A stretch of 64,000 nt of DNA from Streptomyces sp. STR69. Lineage in GTDB: Bacteria; Actinomycetota; Actinomycetes; Streptomycetales; Streptomycetaceae. Below are positions 8,899 through 17,776 of this stretch, piece after piece. The stretch spans positions 30,657-94,656 of the forward strand of contig NZ_JALJRY010000041.1 of assembly GCF_024519455.1 (NCBI RefSeq). Reading direction: 5' to 3'. Numbering within the stretch: position 1 is the first letter of the stretch; each line of letters opens with the position of its first letter. Made by a program: the position numbers and the translations under genes. Below the pieces are notes generated by a model. That model searched no databases, was not told the DNA's origin, and saw nothing but the letters and a program-made list of their open reading frames with translations.

Positions 8899-9053
8899 GC
8901 TGGCGGGTCCGTTCCTGCGGGCGGCAGTTCGTCGGCGACGCTACCGGCGATCCGCCGCGCGTGGGCGACGAGGCTTCCGCCCGCGGTCCCCGGGGGTGGT
9001 CCTGGTTGCACCGGAGGAGGCCCGATTGTCCAACCCCGTATGCCAGTTGGGGA

Positions 9054-10025
9054 TCAGGCGGGCGCCGCCGTGTCCGACGCGCGCTGCCAGGCGATCCGGG
9101 CGGCGAGTGCGAACGGTTCGACGAGGCTCGGGCGTGAACGGTCCTCGTTGAGGTGGCGGAACTCCGTGGACAGGGTGATGGCCAGCCGCTCCGGCAGGCC
9201 GAGACCCGGATAGCGGTCCTCGTCGATGAGGACGCGGGCCGCCTCGATCGGGGTCTTCCCCTGACCGTGCAACAGGAGCGCCTGGTCGGACAGGTCGTCC
9301 AAGTACGCGATGTACGTGCGCAGTTCGTCGGGTGTCAGCAGCGGGCCGTGGCCCGGCACGATCCACTCGGGATCGAAGGCCAGGATGCGTTCGCCCGCCG
9401 CCGAGACCTGGTCGAGCGGGCCGGCCCAGTGACAGGGATGGTCACCGGAGAAGACGATGTCGCCCGCGAACACGACCCGCTGCTCGGGGAGATGGACGAC
9501 CAGGTCGCCCATGGTGTGGGCGGGGCCCACCTCGTGCAGTTCGACGGGTATCCGAGCGACCGTCAGATCGTGGCGACCGCTGAACGTCGCGGTGGGCGGC
9601 AGGACTTGTATGTCCGAGAAGTCGAACTTCCCGAAGTGGCGGCGGAAGTACCAGCCCAGCGGCTGGTCCGGATCGCTGTCCCGCACCAGCGCGTGCAGTT
9701 GCTGAGGTGTCGGCTCCACGCACTGGTGCTCAAGTGCCGCGTCCGTCGCGAGTATCTCGCTGCCGGCGAGGCACTGATTGCCCCAGGTGTGGTCGCCGTT
9801 GGCGTGCGTGGCCACCACGGTGTTCGGCACGATGTCGCCCGTCACGCGGCGGGCCGCGGCGAGAAAGGCCTCGGTCAGCGCCGGGGTGTACGGCGTGTCC
9901 ACGATGAGGGCCTCGCCGTCCGAGTGGACCAGCCCGCAGTTGGCCAGACCCCATGTGTCCACGCCGTTGGGGGCCCACATGTGCACGCCGGCCGCGATCT
10001 CGTGGAGTTGGGTCGAATCAGTCAT
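9054..10025 (-). CDS. Metallo-beta-lactamase-fold hydrolase
   Basis: 323 residues. The metal-binding region reads THANGDHTWGNQ (about residues 69-80), the MBL HxHxDH motif with asparagine at the second histidine. Further ligands are plausible in GPAHTMGD and FAGDIVF, and VPGHGPLL gives the last histidine. Such HANGDH variants occur in actinobacterial MBL hydrolases whose substrates are unknown. They may bind metal differently from lactamases or glyoxalase II. No signal peptide is visible, so it is probably cytosolic. It lies upstream of the P450 on the same strand with a 155-bp gap. Confidence 0.75.
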   Translation of the reverse strand: MTDSTQLHEIAAGVHMWAPNGVDTWGLANCGLVHSDGEALIVDTPYTPALTEAFLAAARRVTGDIVPNTVVATHANGDHTWGNQCLAGSEILATDAALEHQCVEPTPQQLHALVRDSDPDQPLGWYFRRHFGKFDFSDIQVLPPTATFSGRHDLTVARIPVELHEVGPAHTMGDLVVHLPEQRVVFAGDIVFSGDHPCHWAGPLDQVSAAGERILAFDPEWIVPGHGPLLTPDELRTYIAYLDDLSDQALLLHGQGKTPIEAARVLIDEDRYPGLGLPERLAITLSTEFRHLNEDRSRPSLVEPFALAARIAWQRASDTAAPA

Positions 10026-10287
10026 GGGGACGCATTCTTCCCGGGCCGGACTTCAAGCGGCAACGGGGCGTTGCGGGGGCTCGAACACGAGAAAATGGCG
10101 GCTTTGTGCACTCTTTATCCCCCTCAGCATTAGGCATCTGCACATGCTGAGGCTTCCTGCACGCGTCCATGTCGAGGATGGTTGATCAAGCGACAACAAG
10201 CGGAGGTTTCATGAGCTGCCACCCCTGATCGACCGCATCCGTCAGAAGCCCGCCCCACGGCGAACCAAGAGACCGGAAAGGCATTCT

Positions 10288-10992
10288 GTGTCCCGTTCAG
10301 TCCTGATCACCGGGGGCAGCCGCGGTATCGGCCTGGCCGTCGCGCGTCGTATGGCAGCCGCCGGTGACCGCGTCGCGGTGACCTATCGGACGGGCGAGCC
10401 GCCGGAGGGTCTGCTCGCGGTTCGGTGCGACATCACCGACGCCGATCAGGTCGACGTCGCCTTCGAGCACGTCGAGGCGGAGCACGGACCGGTCGAGGTG
10501 TTGATATCCAACGCGGGAATCGTCAGGGACCAGCTGCTGCTGCGCATGTCCGAAGAGGATTTCACCGCGGTCGTCGACACCAACCTGACCGGCGCCTTCC
10601 GCGTCGTCAAACGAGCCACCCGGGGAATGCTCCGCGCCAGGAAGGGCCGCGTCGTGTTCATCTCCTCCGCCGTCGCCCTGAGGGGCGAGAGCGGACAGGC
10701 CAACTACGCGGCGTCCAAAGCGGGGTTGATCGGATTCGCCCGCTCGATGGCGAGGGAACTCGGCGCTCGCGGGATCACCTTCAACGTGGTCGCACCCGGT
10801 CTCACCGAGACCTCGATGAGTGAGAACCTCACGGAAGAACAACGCACGCAATTGACCGGCCAGATCCCCCTCGGCCGTCTCGCCAGGCCCGAGGAGGTCG
10901 CCGCGGCCGTCGCGTTCCTGGCCTCCGGTGGTGCCGGATACATCACCGGCGCCGTCGTTCCGGTCGACGGGGGAGCGGGGCTCGGGCACTAG
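10288..10992 (+). CDS. FabG-like short-chain dehydrogenase (3-oxoacyl-ACP reductase family)
   Basis: 234 residues forming a complete classical SDR. The cofactor loop is TGGSRGIG (residues 8-15), the NNAG equivalent is SNAG, and the catalytic serine, tyrosine and lysine are in ISSAVAL and YAASKAG. The C-terminal GGAGYITG and VPVDGG match FabG proteins, which reduce 3-oxoacyl-ACP with NADPH. The GTG at 10288 has GGAAAGG upstream. It is not in a fatty acid operon; a small helical protein follows it. It could act in primary fatty acid synthesis or on another carbonyl. Confidence 0.8.
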   Translation: MSRSVLITGGSRGIGLAVARRMAAAGDRVAVTYRTGEPPEGLLAVRCDITDADQVDVAFEHVEAEHGPVEVLISNAGIVRDQLLLRMSEEDFTAVVDTNLTGAFRVVKRATRGMLRARKGRVVFISSAVALRGESGQANYAASKAGLIGFARSMARELGARGITFNVVAPGLTETSMSENLTEEQRTQLTGQIPLGRLARPEEVAAAVAFLASGGAGYITGAVVPVDGGAGLGH

Positions 10993-11077
10993 GACCCGTT
11001 CGGCGGGCGGGTCGGGTATGCGTCAAGTGCTCTCCGTCAGCTGTTCCTTCTTCACCCACCGCCAAGGAGTTTTGCGT

Positions 11078-11401
11078 ATGCGCGGGCCGACTGCGCCGAA
11101 TATGTATCAATTAACCATTGACGACTTCACCGATGAGGACGTTGCTGAATTCCACCGTCTGATGGGCGAGTTGCTCAGCAAGTGCGCGTCGGTAGGACAG
11201 CAGCACGCACCGGAAGGAACATGGGTTCCGTCCACTGTCGGCCTCTTCGAGCAGATGGCCGAGTCCATGCAGCTGGTCGCCGAGGTCTCGCGCGCGCTCA
11301 ACGACACCCGGGCCGGCATCCGCCGGGTCGGCGGCAGGGCGCGTCAGCGGTTGTACGAGCGCGCCAGCAGCAGTCGCGAGGGCCCTGCCGAACTGGCCTG
11401 A
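11078..11401 (+). CDS. Small hypothetical protein (107 aa)
   Basis: I do not recognise this protein. It is predicted mostly helical, with an acidic N-terminal part (TIDDFTDEDVAEFHRLMGELL), a middle helix (FEQMAESMQLVAEVSRALN) and a basic C terminus (RRVGGRARQRLYERA). The ATG at 11078 has an excellent AAGGAG site nine bases upstream, which is the main evidence that it is real. It follows the FabG-like gene by 85 bases on the same strand and may be co-transcribed. GC is slightly lower around its start. No membrane segment or signal peptide. Confidence 0.5.
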   Translation: MRGPTAPNMYQLTIDDFTDEDVAEFHRLMGELLSKCASVGQQHAPEGTWVPSTVGLFEQMAESMQLVAEVSRALNDTRAGIRRVGGRARQRLYERASSSREGPAELA

Positions 11402-11565
11402 GCGGCATCACAGACCACTTTCGGAAGTGCTCCGGCCTTTTCTCGCGAAGCCCGGACGCCACCGAGAGCGAGAGACCCGGGCGGGAGTCGGTCGGCAGCA
11501 GGGGAGCCGACCGGCCTCCGCCCGTTTTCCCGTGCCGTCTCCAAGGCCGGGCGGGTGTGCACCGG

Positions 11566-11893
11566 TCAGGCCTTGTCGTAGTGGCCGAGGAAGTGTGGGC
11601 CGCCGTTCTCCACGCGGTGCAGGAAGAGGCCGTCGACCCAGTGGAACTGATCGGTCGACGCCTCGAAGCGGATGGTCTTGGCCAGCCCCTTGTAGGTGGA
11701 CGCGCGGAGCCCGTGCACCACGGCACCCCGTTCGACCCCGGCCGTGCCCAGCGCGCGCAGCCCCTGGGCGACGAAGAGCAGGGCGTCGCAGGCCTCCACG
11801 GCGAAGGGTTCGACGGTGCGTACCCCGAAGCGTTTCCGGTACGACGTCACGAAGCGTGCCGCGGTGGAGAGTCCCAGGGCGCGCGCTGACCGC
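11566..11893 (-). pseudogene. C-terminal fragment of an ABC-type branched-chain amino acid/ligand-binding protein
   Basis: About 108 codons remain open without a start codon at the proper place. The sequence (FVTSYRKRFG, EACDALLFVAQGLRAL, ending FLGHYDKA) resembles the C-terminal lobe of periplasmic type I ligand-binding proteins. The fragment begins directly after the stop of the ABC permease gene, so the rest of the gene was probably lost when that locus was joined here. The family assignment is moderate because only about a quarter of the usual length is present. Confidence 0.45.
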
Positions 11894-14284
11894 CTACTCC
11901 GTGCGAAGCGCCGTCGCCGTACGGGCCTTGGCCGCCCAGCCGGCCGGGAGCAGCGCGCCCAGCACGGCTATCGCGACGCCGGCCAGCCCCAGCAGCACCA
12001 GTTGAGGAGCGTCGTACACATCGAGGATCGCCGGCGGCAGATTCGTGCCCGCCGCGTGCCCCATCACCGGCAGCACGAAGCCGTGCAGCGCGAACCCGAG
12101 AGGTACCCCGACCAGTCCGCCGAGCACGCCGATCCCGGCCACCGAGGCGAGTACGAGGCTCACGGTCTGCCGCGGCGACATACCGAGTGCCTTGCAGACG
12201 CCCAGGTCGTGGACTCGTTCACGGGTGTCGAGGACGACGGAGTTGAGCACACCGAGGCCCGCCACGGAGACCAGCATGAGGGTGAGCAGCACCGCGATCG
12301 TATTCAGGACGAGGATCATGTTCTCCTGCTGCGAGGCGGAGTTGGCGATGGCGTCGCCGCCCAATGGCTCCACCGCCGTATGCAGCTTCTCGGCGTACGC
12401 GGCGGGGGAGACGCCCGGCTTCACCTCGATCTGGAAGACCTGGGGCTCTGCCCCGGCGAAACTGGCGAGGTCCGCGTGGATCGACAGGCCGTCGTTCGAC
12501 GTGTCGAAGGCCTCGCCGACGATCTTCAGGGTCCGAGTGTCCTTCCCGAGGGTCACCCGGACCGTGTCGCCGATCTTGGTGTCGGTCCGTTCCAGGAAAC
12601 CTGTGGGTACGACGGCCTGCCCCGCGCCGGTGATCCAGTGCCCGGAGATCATCTCGTAGCTGCCGGGACGTGAATCGCCCTGGTAGAGGGTGGCCTGGAC
12701 CGAGCCGGAGATCCCCACCACGGTCACGTCGTCCTTGGCCATGCCGTAGTACGAAGCCGTGCCGGCCTGCGCTTCGATGGCGGCGCGGACCTTCGCCGGG
12801 TCGGCCGACGGAGGACTGCCGCTTCCTTCCCCGGGGTGCATGTGGCGAACTCCGCCTCCGGCGCCACCCGGAACGGTCGGCCCGCCGACGACGGCGGTGA
12901 CCGCCGCGCGGTCCTCGGGATCCGACGCGCTGCCGACCGCGTTCAGGGACGAGGTCAGCCCCACCGCGAAGGTCGCCGCGACCGTGCCGAAGGCCACCGC
13001 GAGCAGCATCGCGACCGTACGGACCGGATGCGCGAAGGGGCTGGCGAGGCCGTAGCTCACCGCCCGCGGCAGCGGCAGCCGCCCGGCCGCCCGGTGCGCC
13101 CACTGGCCGCGCCCGGTGCGGGGTGCCCGGCCGATCGCGATGGCCTCGACCGTGCGCAGCCTCCCGGCCCGCAGCGCGGGGACCAGCGCCGCGATCGCGA
13201 CGATCAGCAGCGCGACGGCCGGCACGACGACGTCCACCCACCAGGCCACCGTCAGCGAGGCGGAGCCGTACACCTGCTCGGTGTCCTTCAGCAGCGGAAG
13301 GGCCAGCACATTGCCCAGCCCGACCCCGAGGGCGATACCGGCGCCGGCCGGGATCAGCGCCTGGGCCACATACGCCCGTACGACCTCGCGCGGGGTGAAG
13401 CCGATGGCCTTGAGGATGCCGATCCTGCGCAGGCCGGCGCCGACCGCGCCGCTGATCACGCTGCTGATGATGATCACGGACATCACGATGCCGAGGACGC
13501 CGAAGGCCACCATGAACGGGATGGTCGCCGCCGCGCCCGTGTCGGCGGCACGCTTGGTGTCCAGGTAGGACTGGGTGCCCATCAAGGCCCCGGACGGTAC
13601 GGCGGCGGTGAGCTTCTTGCGGTCGGCGGAGATCTGCGCCTTGGTCCCCGCGGAGTCGAAGCGGTAGAGCATCTGACTCGTGACCGGTGTGTCCTTCGAG
13701 GCCAGCGCACCGACCTGCCCCGGGGTCGCCCAGGCATCGGCGGTCTGGCCGGCCGACACCGCGAAGCCGACGACCTTCAGGGTCGGGCTGTCGGCGGCGT
13801 CCGAAGCCTTCAGGGTGGAACCGACCTTGAGGAAGGGGCTCTTGAACGACGCGGAGAGAACGACCTCGCCCGGCTTCGCGGCCCACCGGCCGGACTGCAG
13901 GTCCAGGTCGTCCACGTCGCCGTGCGGACCGGACCGCCCGACCAGACTCAGGTCCGGCAGGTGCCCGCCGTCCGGATCGACCGGACTGATGGTCGTCGAC
14001 GGATACGGCCCCGCGCTCGCGGTGACGCCGTCCAGCCGCCCCGTCGCCCTCAGCTGCGCCGCACTCACCTTGGCCGGATCGAACTGCGCGGTGATGTGCG
14101 GACCGTGCTGCTTCGCGAAGGCGTGGTCGAAGGGGGCGTTCGAGGCGACGATGAGCGATCCGGCGATCACGGCCGCGGCGACCGCCATCATGGTGGCCAC
14201 GGCGATCACCACCGTCTGCACCCGGCGCCGTCCCACCCCGGAACGTACGACCCGGCCGAGCGCGCCGGTGCCGAAGAGGTTCAT
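11894..14284 (-). CDS. ABC transporter permease, FtsX/MacB-like with two core domains
   Basis: 796 residues. A first transmembrane helix lies at about residues 24-46, followed by a large extracytoplasmic MacB-PCD-like domain, then FtsX core helices (VAFGVLGIVMSVIIISSV and following). A second extracellular domain (including a short glycine/histidine patch, GGGVRHMHPGEG) and a second FtsX core follow at the C terminus. The architecture matches actinobacterial exporters of antimicrobial peptides or lipids, and sensors that work with two-component systems. Its ATG overlaps the stop of the ATPase gene (ATGA), so the two are translationally coupled. The divergent histidine kinase and response regulator at 15220-17219 probably control it. 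Confidence 0.85.
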   Translation of the reverse strand: MNLFGTGALGRVVRSGVGRRRVQTVVIAVATMMAVAAAVIAGSLIVASNAPFDHAFAKQHGPHITAQFDPAKVSAAQLRATGRLDGVTASAGPYPSTTISPVDPDGGHLPDLSLVGRSGPHGDVDDLDLQSGRWAAKPGEVVLSASFKSPFLKVGSTLKASDAADSPTLKVVGFAVSAGQTADAWATPGQVGALASKDTPVTSQMLYRFDSAGTKAQISADRKKLTAAVPSGALMGTQSYLDTKRAADTGAAATIPFMVAFGVLGIVMSVIIISSVISGAVGAGLRRIGILKAIGFTPREVVRAYVAQALIPAGAGIALGVGLGNVLALPLLKDTEQVYGSASLTVAWWVDVVVPAVALLIVAIAALVPALRAGRLRTVEAIAIGRAPRTGRGQWAHRAAGRLPLPRAVSYGLASPFAHPVRTVAMLLAVAFGTVAATFAVGLTSSLNAVGSASDPEDRAAVTAVVGGPTVPGGAGGGVRHMHPGEGSGSPPSADPAKVRAAIEAQAGTASYYGMAKDDVTVVGISGSVQATLYQGDSRPGSYEMISGHWITGAGQAVVPTGFLERTDTKIGDTVRVTLGKDTRTLKIVGEAFDTSNDGLSIHADLASFAGAEPQVFQIEVKPGVSPAAYAEKLHTAVEPLGGDAIANSASQQENMILVLNTIAVLLTLMLVSVAGLGVLNSVVLDTRERVHDLGVCKALGMSPRQTVSLVLASVAGIGVLGGLVGVPLGFALHGFVLPVMGHAAGTNLPPAILDVYDAPQLVLLGLAGVAIAVLGALLPAGWAAKARTATALRTE

Positions 14285-14973
14285 CGGACGGCCTCCGCAC
14301 GCGTGTCGAGGGAGAGATGGCCGTCCACCAGGTGAATGGTGCGGCTCGCACACGCCTGAGCCAGCGCCATGTCGTGCGTGACCAGTACGAGGGTCTGCCC
14401 GCCGCGGTGCAGTTCCAGCAGCAGCTCCCGTACGTCGTGGCCCGAGGCGGTGTCGAGCGCGCCGGTCGGTTCGTCGGCGAGCAGCAGCGCCGGCCGGTTG
14501 ACCAGCGCCCGGGCGACCGCGACCCGCTGGCGCTCGCCGCCGGACAGCCGGCCCGGGTAGGCGCGGGCGTGCCTGGTCATGCCCAGCAGCTCCATGAGCT
14601 CGTCGGCGCGGCCCGCCGCCTTGCGCCGCGGGGTCCCGGCCAGCTGGGCGGGAAGCTGGATGTTGTCGGCGACGGTGAGGTCGTCGAGCAGATTGAAGAA
14701 CTGGAAGACCATGCCGATCCGCTCGTGGCGGAACCGGGCCAGCGCGTGCTCGCTCAACCGGTCGATCCGCTGCCCGGCCACGGTCACCGCGCCTTCGGTC
14801 GGCTTGTCGAGGCCGGCGACCAGGTTCAGCAGCGTGGACTTGCCGCTGCCGGAGGGACCGGTCACGGCGAGCGCCTCGCCCTGGGCGACGCTGACGTCCA
14901 GCGGTCCGAGCGCGGGCGCACCGGCGCTGTCGTAGCGCTTCGCCACGCCCGCCAGTTCGATCACGTGAGTCAT
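14281..14973 (-). CDS. ABC transporter ATP-binding protein (MacB/LolD type)
   Basis: 230 residues with all ATPase motifs: Walker A GPSGSGKST (about 39-47), Q-loop VFQFFNLL, ABC signature RLSGGERQRVAVARAL, Walker B LLLADEPTGALD, and the switch histidine in VTHDMALA. The LADEPTGALD form is typical of ATPases that pair with FtsX/MacB permeases, and the partner is encoded immediately downstream with a 4-bp overlap. ATG at 14973 gives the standard THVIELAGVAKRY start; the longer open frame upstream is not family-like. Confidence 0.9.
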   Translation of the reverse strand: MTHVIELAGVAKRYDSAGAPALGPLDVSVAQGEALAVTGPSGSGKSTLLNLVAGLDKPTEGAVTVAGQRIDRLSEHALARFRHERIGMVFQFFNLLDDLTVADNIQLPAQLAGTPRRKAAGRADELMELLGMTRHARAYPGRLSGGERQRVAVARALVNRPALLLADEPTGALDTASGHDVRELLLELHRGGQTLVLVTHDMALAQACASRTIHLVDGHLSLDTRAEAVR

Positions 14974-15107
14974 GGGTGTGGTCCGTCCTTGCGGTCGAGA
15001 GGGAGGTGGTCGGAGAGACGGCCGAGAGGGAGATGTCTGTGTCGGCCCAGCGAAGGTAGGGCCGTGGCTCTGTGGGGCGCGTCGGCCGCGGCACCGACAT
15101 CCGGGCC

Positions 15108-15147
15108 TCCCTGCGAAGGAGGTGCCCGCGGCCTCATCCCTGCGAAG
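15108..15147. promoter_or_regulatory. 11-bp direct repeats between ABC exporter and two-component genes
   Basis: TCCCTGCGAAG occurs at 15108-15118 and again at 15137-15147, a 29-bp period, within the 246-bp divergent promoter region. A weaker relative (CCCAGCGAAGG) occurs near 15046. The repeats could be the binding site of the NarL-type response regulator encoded just to the right. This is inference from position and repetition only. Confidence 0.35.
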
Positions 15148-15219
15148 TACGCCTGAGGGACGGCGACTTGGCCGCGCAGGAGGACGCGGAAGGGGGCGCG
15201 GGGACCGCACAATGAGCCG

Positions 15220-16542
15220 GTGGAGACGGAGGGCCGGCAAGGCTGGCGTCGGCAACTGCGCGACGCGCTGCGGTCGGAGGCGGAGGATGCCCCGCGGTCG
15301 CGGCGGGCCGTGCGCGCCGATGTGGTGCTGGCGGTCCTGCTGACCGTTCTCGCGCTGGTCGTGGCGTCGCGCTATCCCGGCGACGGGCCGGTTCGGGTCA
15401 GCTCGAAGGTCGAGTCCGGGTATGCCCGGGACAGCCTGCCGGTCCCGCGCCCGCCCGTGCCCCCCGTACCGGGTTCGCGGGTCGTGGAGGGCGAACCCTC
15501 CGCCCCGGCCTGGCCGCTGGTCGTCCTGTCCGCGCTGCCGCTGGCGGCCCGGCGCAGGTATCCGCTGGCCACGTTCGGGGTGGTGCTGGGCGCGACGGCG
15601 GTCATCGGCGACGCCGCCTCCTGGATCAACGTGCTGACCTGCGTCATCGGCGCCTACAGCGCCACCATGTACAGCCGTCACCGGGCGCGGGCGACGGCTG
15701 GGCTGGTCGTCGCCGCCGTGCTGGTCGGCTTTGCGTTCCGGGGTACGGATCCGGTGTTCCCGGGATGGTCGACCCCAGCGGTCGTGCTGCTGGTCGCCGG
15801 GGTGCTGGCCAGCACCGTCCGCTTCTGGCAGCGGCGGCTGGCGGCCAGCCGGGACCGGTACACACGGCTGCAGCAGGTCCAGGAGGAGAGCATGCGCCGG
15901 GCCGTCGAGGAGGAGCGGGCCCGGATCGCCGCCGAACTGCACGACGTCGTGACCCACAATGTGAGCGTGATGGTCATCCAGGCGGGCGCGGCACGCAAGG
16001 TGATGGACGCGGCGCCGGAGCGGTCGAAGCAGGCCCTGCTGGCGGTCGAGGCCGGCGGCCGGGCCGCGATGGCCGAACTGCGGCATGTGATGGGCCTGTT
16101 GGCCGCCCCGGACACCGGCCGCCCCGACAGCCCCGCCGACGGCCTCGAACCGCAGCCCGGCCTCGGGCAGCTCGACGCCCTGATCGAGCGGGTACGTGCC
16201 GCCGGGACACCGGTCGGCATCGCGATGTCGCTGCCGCCCGACCCGCTGCCGCCCGGGGTGGACCTCGCGGCGTACCGCGTTGTACAGGAGGCACTGACCA
16301 ACACCATCAAACACGCGCCCGGCGCCGATGCCTCCGTCACCGTCGGATACACCGGAGACTCACTGGAGATCGAGATCACCGACACCGGAGCCGCCCGCGA
16401 CGCCCCTCGGCCGGACGGCAACGGCCGCGGGCTGATCGGACTGAGGGAACGGCTTGCGGTCTACGGCGGCGAACTCACGGCCGGTCCGACCCTCGCCGGT
16501 GGCTACCGGGTCAAGGCCCGAGTCCCGTGGCGGACGGCGTGA
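15220..16542 (+). CDS. Sensor histidine kinase, NarL/DesK type
   Basis: 440 residues. Several membrane helices lie in the first half (about residues 33-50, 98-112, 118-150, 160-172 and 186-200), followed by a HisKA_3 dimerisation domain with the phospho-acceptor His241 in AELHDVVTHNVSVM. A HATPase domain follows, with N-box (QEALTNTIKHAPG) and G-box (GNGRGLIGLRERL). It phosphorylates the response regulator encoded next, with which it overlaps by four bases (GTGA). Start is a GTG at 15220. The divergent FtsX-type ABC exporter suggests that it senses cell-envelope stress or an antimicrobial. Confidence 0.9.
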   Translation: METEGRQGWRRQLRDALRSEAEDAPRSRRAVRADVVLAVLLTVLALVVASRYPGDGPVRVSSKVESGYARDSLPVPRPPVPPVPGSRVVEGEPSAPAWPLVVLSALPLAARRRYPLATFGVVLGATAVIGDAASWINVLTCVIGAYSATMYSRHRARATAGLVVAAVLVGFAFRGTDPVFPGWSTPAVVLLVAGVLASTVRFWQRRLAASRDRYTRLQQVQEESMRRAVEEERARIAAELHDVVTHNVSVMVIQAGAARKVMDAAPERSKQALLAVEAGGRAAMAELRHVMGLLAAPDTGRPDSPADGLEPQPGLGQLDALIERVRAAGTPVGIAMSLPPDPLPPGVDLAAYRVVQEALTNTIKHAPGADASVTVGYTGDSLEIEITDTGAARDAPRPDGNGRGLIGLRERLAVYGGELTAGPTLAGGYRVKARVPWRTA

Positions 16543-17219
16543 ACCGGCCGGCGCTGCGCGCCGTCATCGCCGACGACCAGGCCCTCGTCCGCACCGGCTT
16601 CGGAATGATCCTCGCCGCGGACGGCATCGAGGTGACGGCCGAGGCGGCCGACGGAGCCGAGGCGCTCGCCGCGGTCCGGCGCACCCGGCCCGACGTCGTG
16701 CTCATGGACATCCGGATGCCACAGATGGACGGCATAGAAGCGACCAGGCGGATCCTCGCCGACGGCCCGGACGGCACCAGGGTCATCATCCTGACCACGT
16801 ACGACCTCGACCACTACGTCTACGCGGCGCTCACCGCCGGCGCCAGCGGCTTCCTGCTCAAGGACGTCAGCCCCGAGCATCTCGTCGCCGCCGTACGCCT
16901 GGTGCAGTCCGGCGACGCCCTGCTCGCCCCCGCGATCACCCGCCGTCTGATCGAACGCTTCGCCCAGCGCGAGGAGGACCGGCCGGCCGGTCTCCACCGC
17001 GACCTGTCCGGCCTGACCCCGCGCGAACTGGAGGTGCTCCGCCTGCTCGCGACGGGCCTGAGCAACGCCGAACTCGCGGACCGCCTGCTCCTCAGCCCCA
17101 CCACCATCAAGACCCACATCGGCCGCATCCTGTCCAAGCTGGATCTCCGCGATCGCGTCCAGGCCGTCGTCCTCGCGTACGAGACGGGACTTGTCTCCCC
17201 GGGAGGCGGGGGCTCCTAG
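16539..17219 (+). CDS. Response regulator, NarL/LuxR type
   Basis: 226 residues. A receiver domain at 1-120 has acidic pocket residues in VIADDQ, the phospho-acceptor Asp57 in VLMDIRMPQMDG, and the conserved lysine in FLLKDVSP. A LuxR-type helix-turn-helix follows (LTPRELEVLRLLATGLSNAELA, then TTIKTHIGRILSKL). The GTG at 16539 overlaps the kinase stop as GTGA and is preferred; a GTG at 16527 is also in frame. It is likely the activator of the divergent ABC exporter operon. Confidence 0.9.
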   Translation: MNRPALRAVIADDQALVRTGFGMILAADGIEVTAEAADGAEALAAVRRTRPDVVLMDIRMPQMDGIEATRRILADGPDGTRVIILTTYDLDHYVYAALTAGASGFLLKDVSPEHLVAAVRLVQSGDALLAPAITRRLIERFAQREEDRPAGLHRDLSGLTPRELEVLRLLATGLSNAELADRLLLSPTTIKTHIGRILSKLDLRDRVQAVVLAYETGLVSPGGGGS

Positions 17220-17776
17220 CCGCGCTCGCCGACCGGGACCGGCGCGCTGAAGGACGGGGCCGCTCCACCGCTGCCACCTGCAGATACTTCCGCCGTACAC
17301 ACGGAGAGCGAGAACCTGTGTACACTCGTCCGAAGACTGGGCCCAGTGGATTCCGCCGACCAAATCCTGGCAATAAGTCAGGAAAACGGCGAGTTGCTCT
17401 TGACGTATTGATATCCACTTCGTGGAGATGGTCATGGTCCGTAGTGGTTCAGGAGCTGGTCGGGGGGCTGGTGTAGTGGCAGCGGCTGCATGCGATATTG
17501 CCGAATCGTTCGGCCTTGATCGCTTGGAATGCCAGGACGTGATGCCGGTACTCGGCGGACGCGTATTCCTCAGACCACGATTGCGGACTCCATGCTCGCG
17601 CGCCACGGCCGGCAAAGCGTGACCGATCACGAGAACTGGCTGACCACCATGATCGAACGGAACGTGCCGGGGCTTTGGTGATGAAGATCGCCGTCGCCCA
17701 CAGTCAAGTCCATTGACAAGGTCCTGTCCCAGGCTATCGGGGGAAAACTGGTGCTGCAAACCTTGCTGAGCAAACC
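17220..17776. other. Intergenic region with probable promoter of the AsnC-type regulator
   Basis: About 560 bases without a convincing gene; short open frames here have no recognisable product. A likely promoter for the rightward regulator lies at 17713-17740: TTGACA, a 16-base spacer, then TATCGG. A small palindrome, GTCAA-gtcca-TTGAC (17703-17717), overlaps the -35 box and could be an autoregulatory operator. GC is visibly lower around 17310-17420 than in the flanking genes, suggesting foreign or decayed DNA at the left border of the phenazine cluster. Confidence 0.4.

Noticed and set aside
10026..10287. Possible transposase scrap between the metallo-hydrolase and FabG-like genes
   Set aside because: A basic stretch (about LIDRIRQKPAPRRTKR) looked vaguely transposase-like, but it is too short and unsupported to call.
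12219..14351. A 710-codon minus-strand frame overlapping the ABC permease
   Set aside because: It is a shifted frame of the permease gene, arginine-rich and without domains. The permease frame has clear transmembrane and FtsX features.
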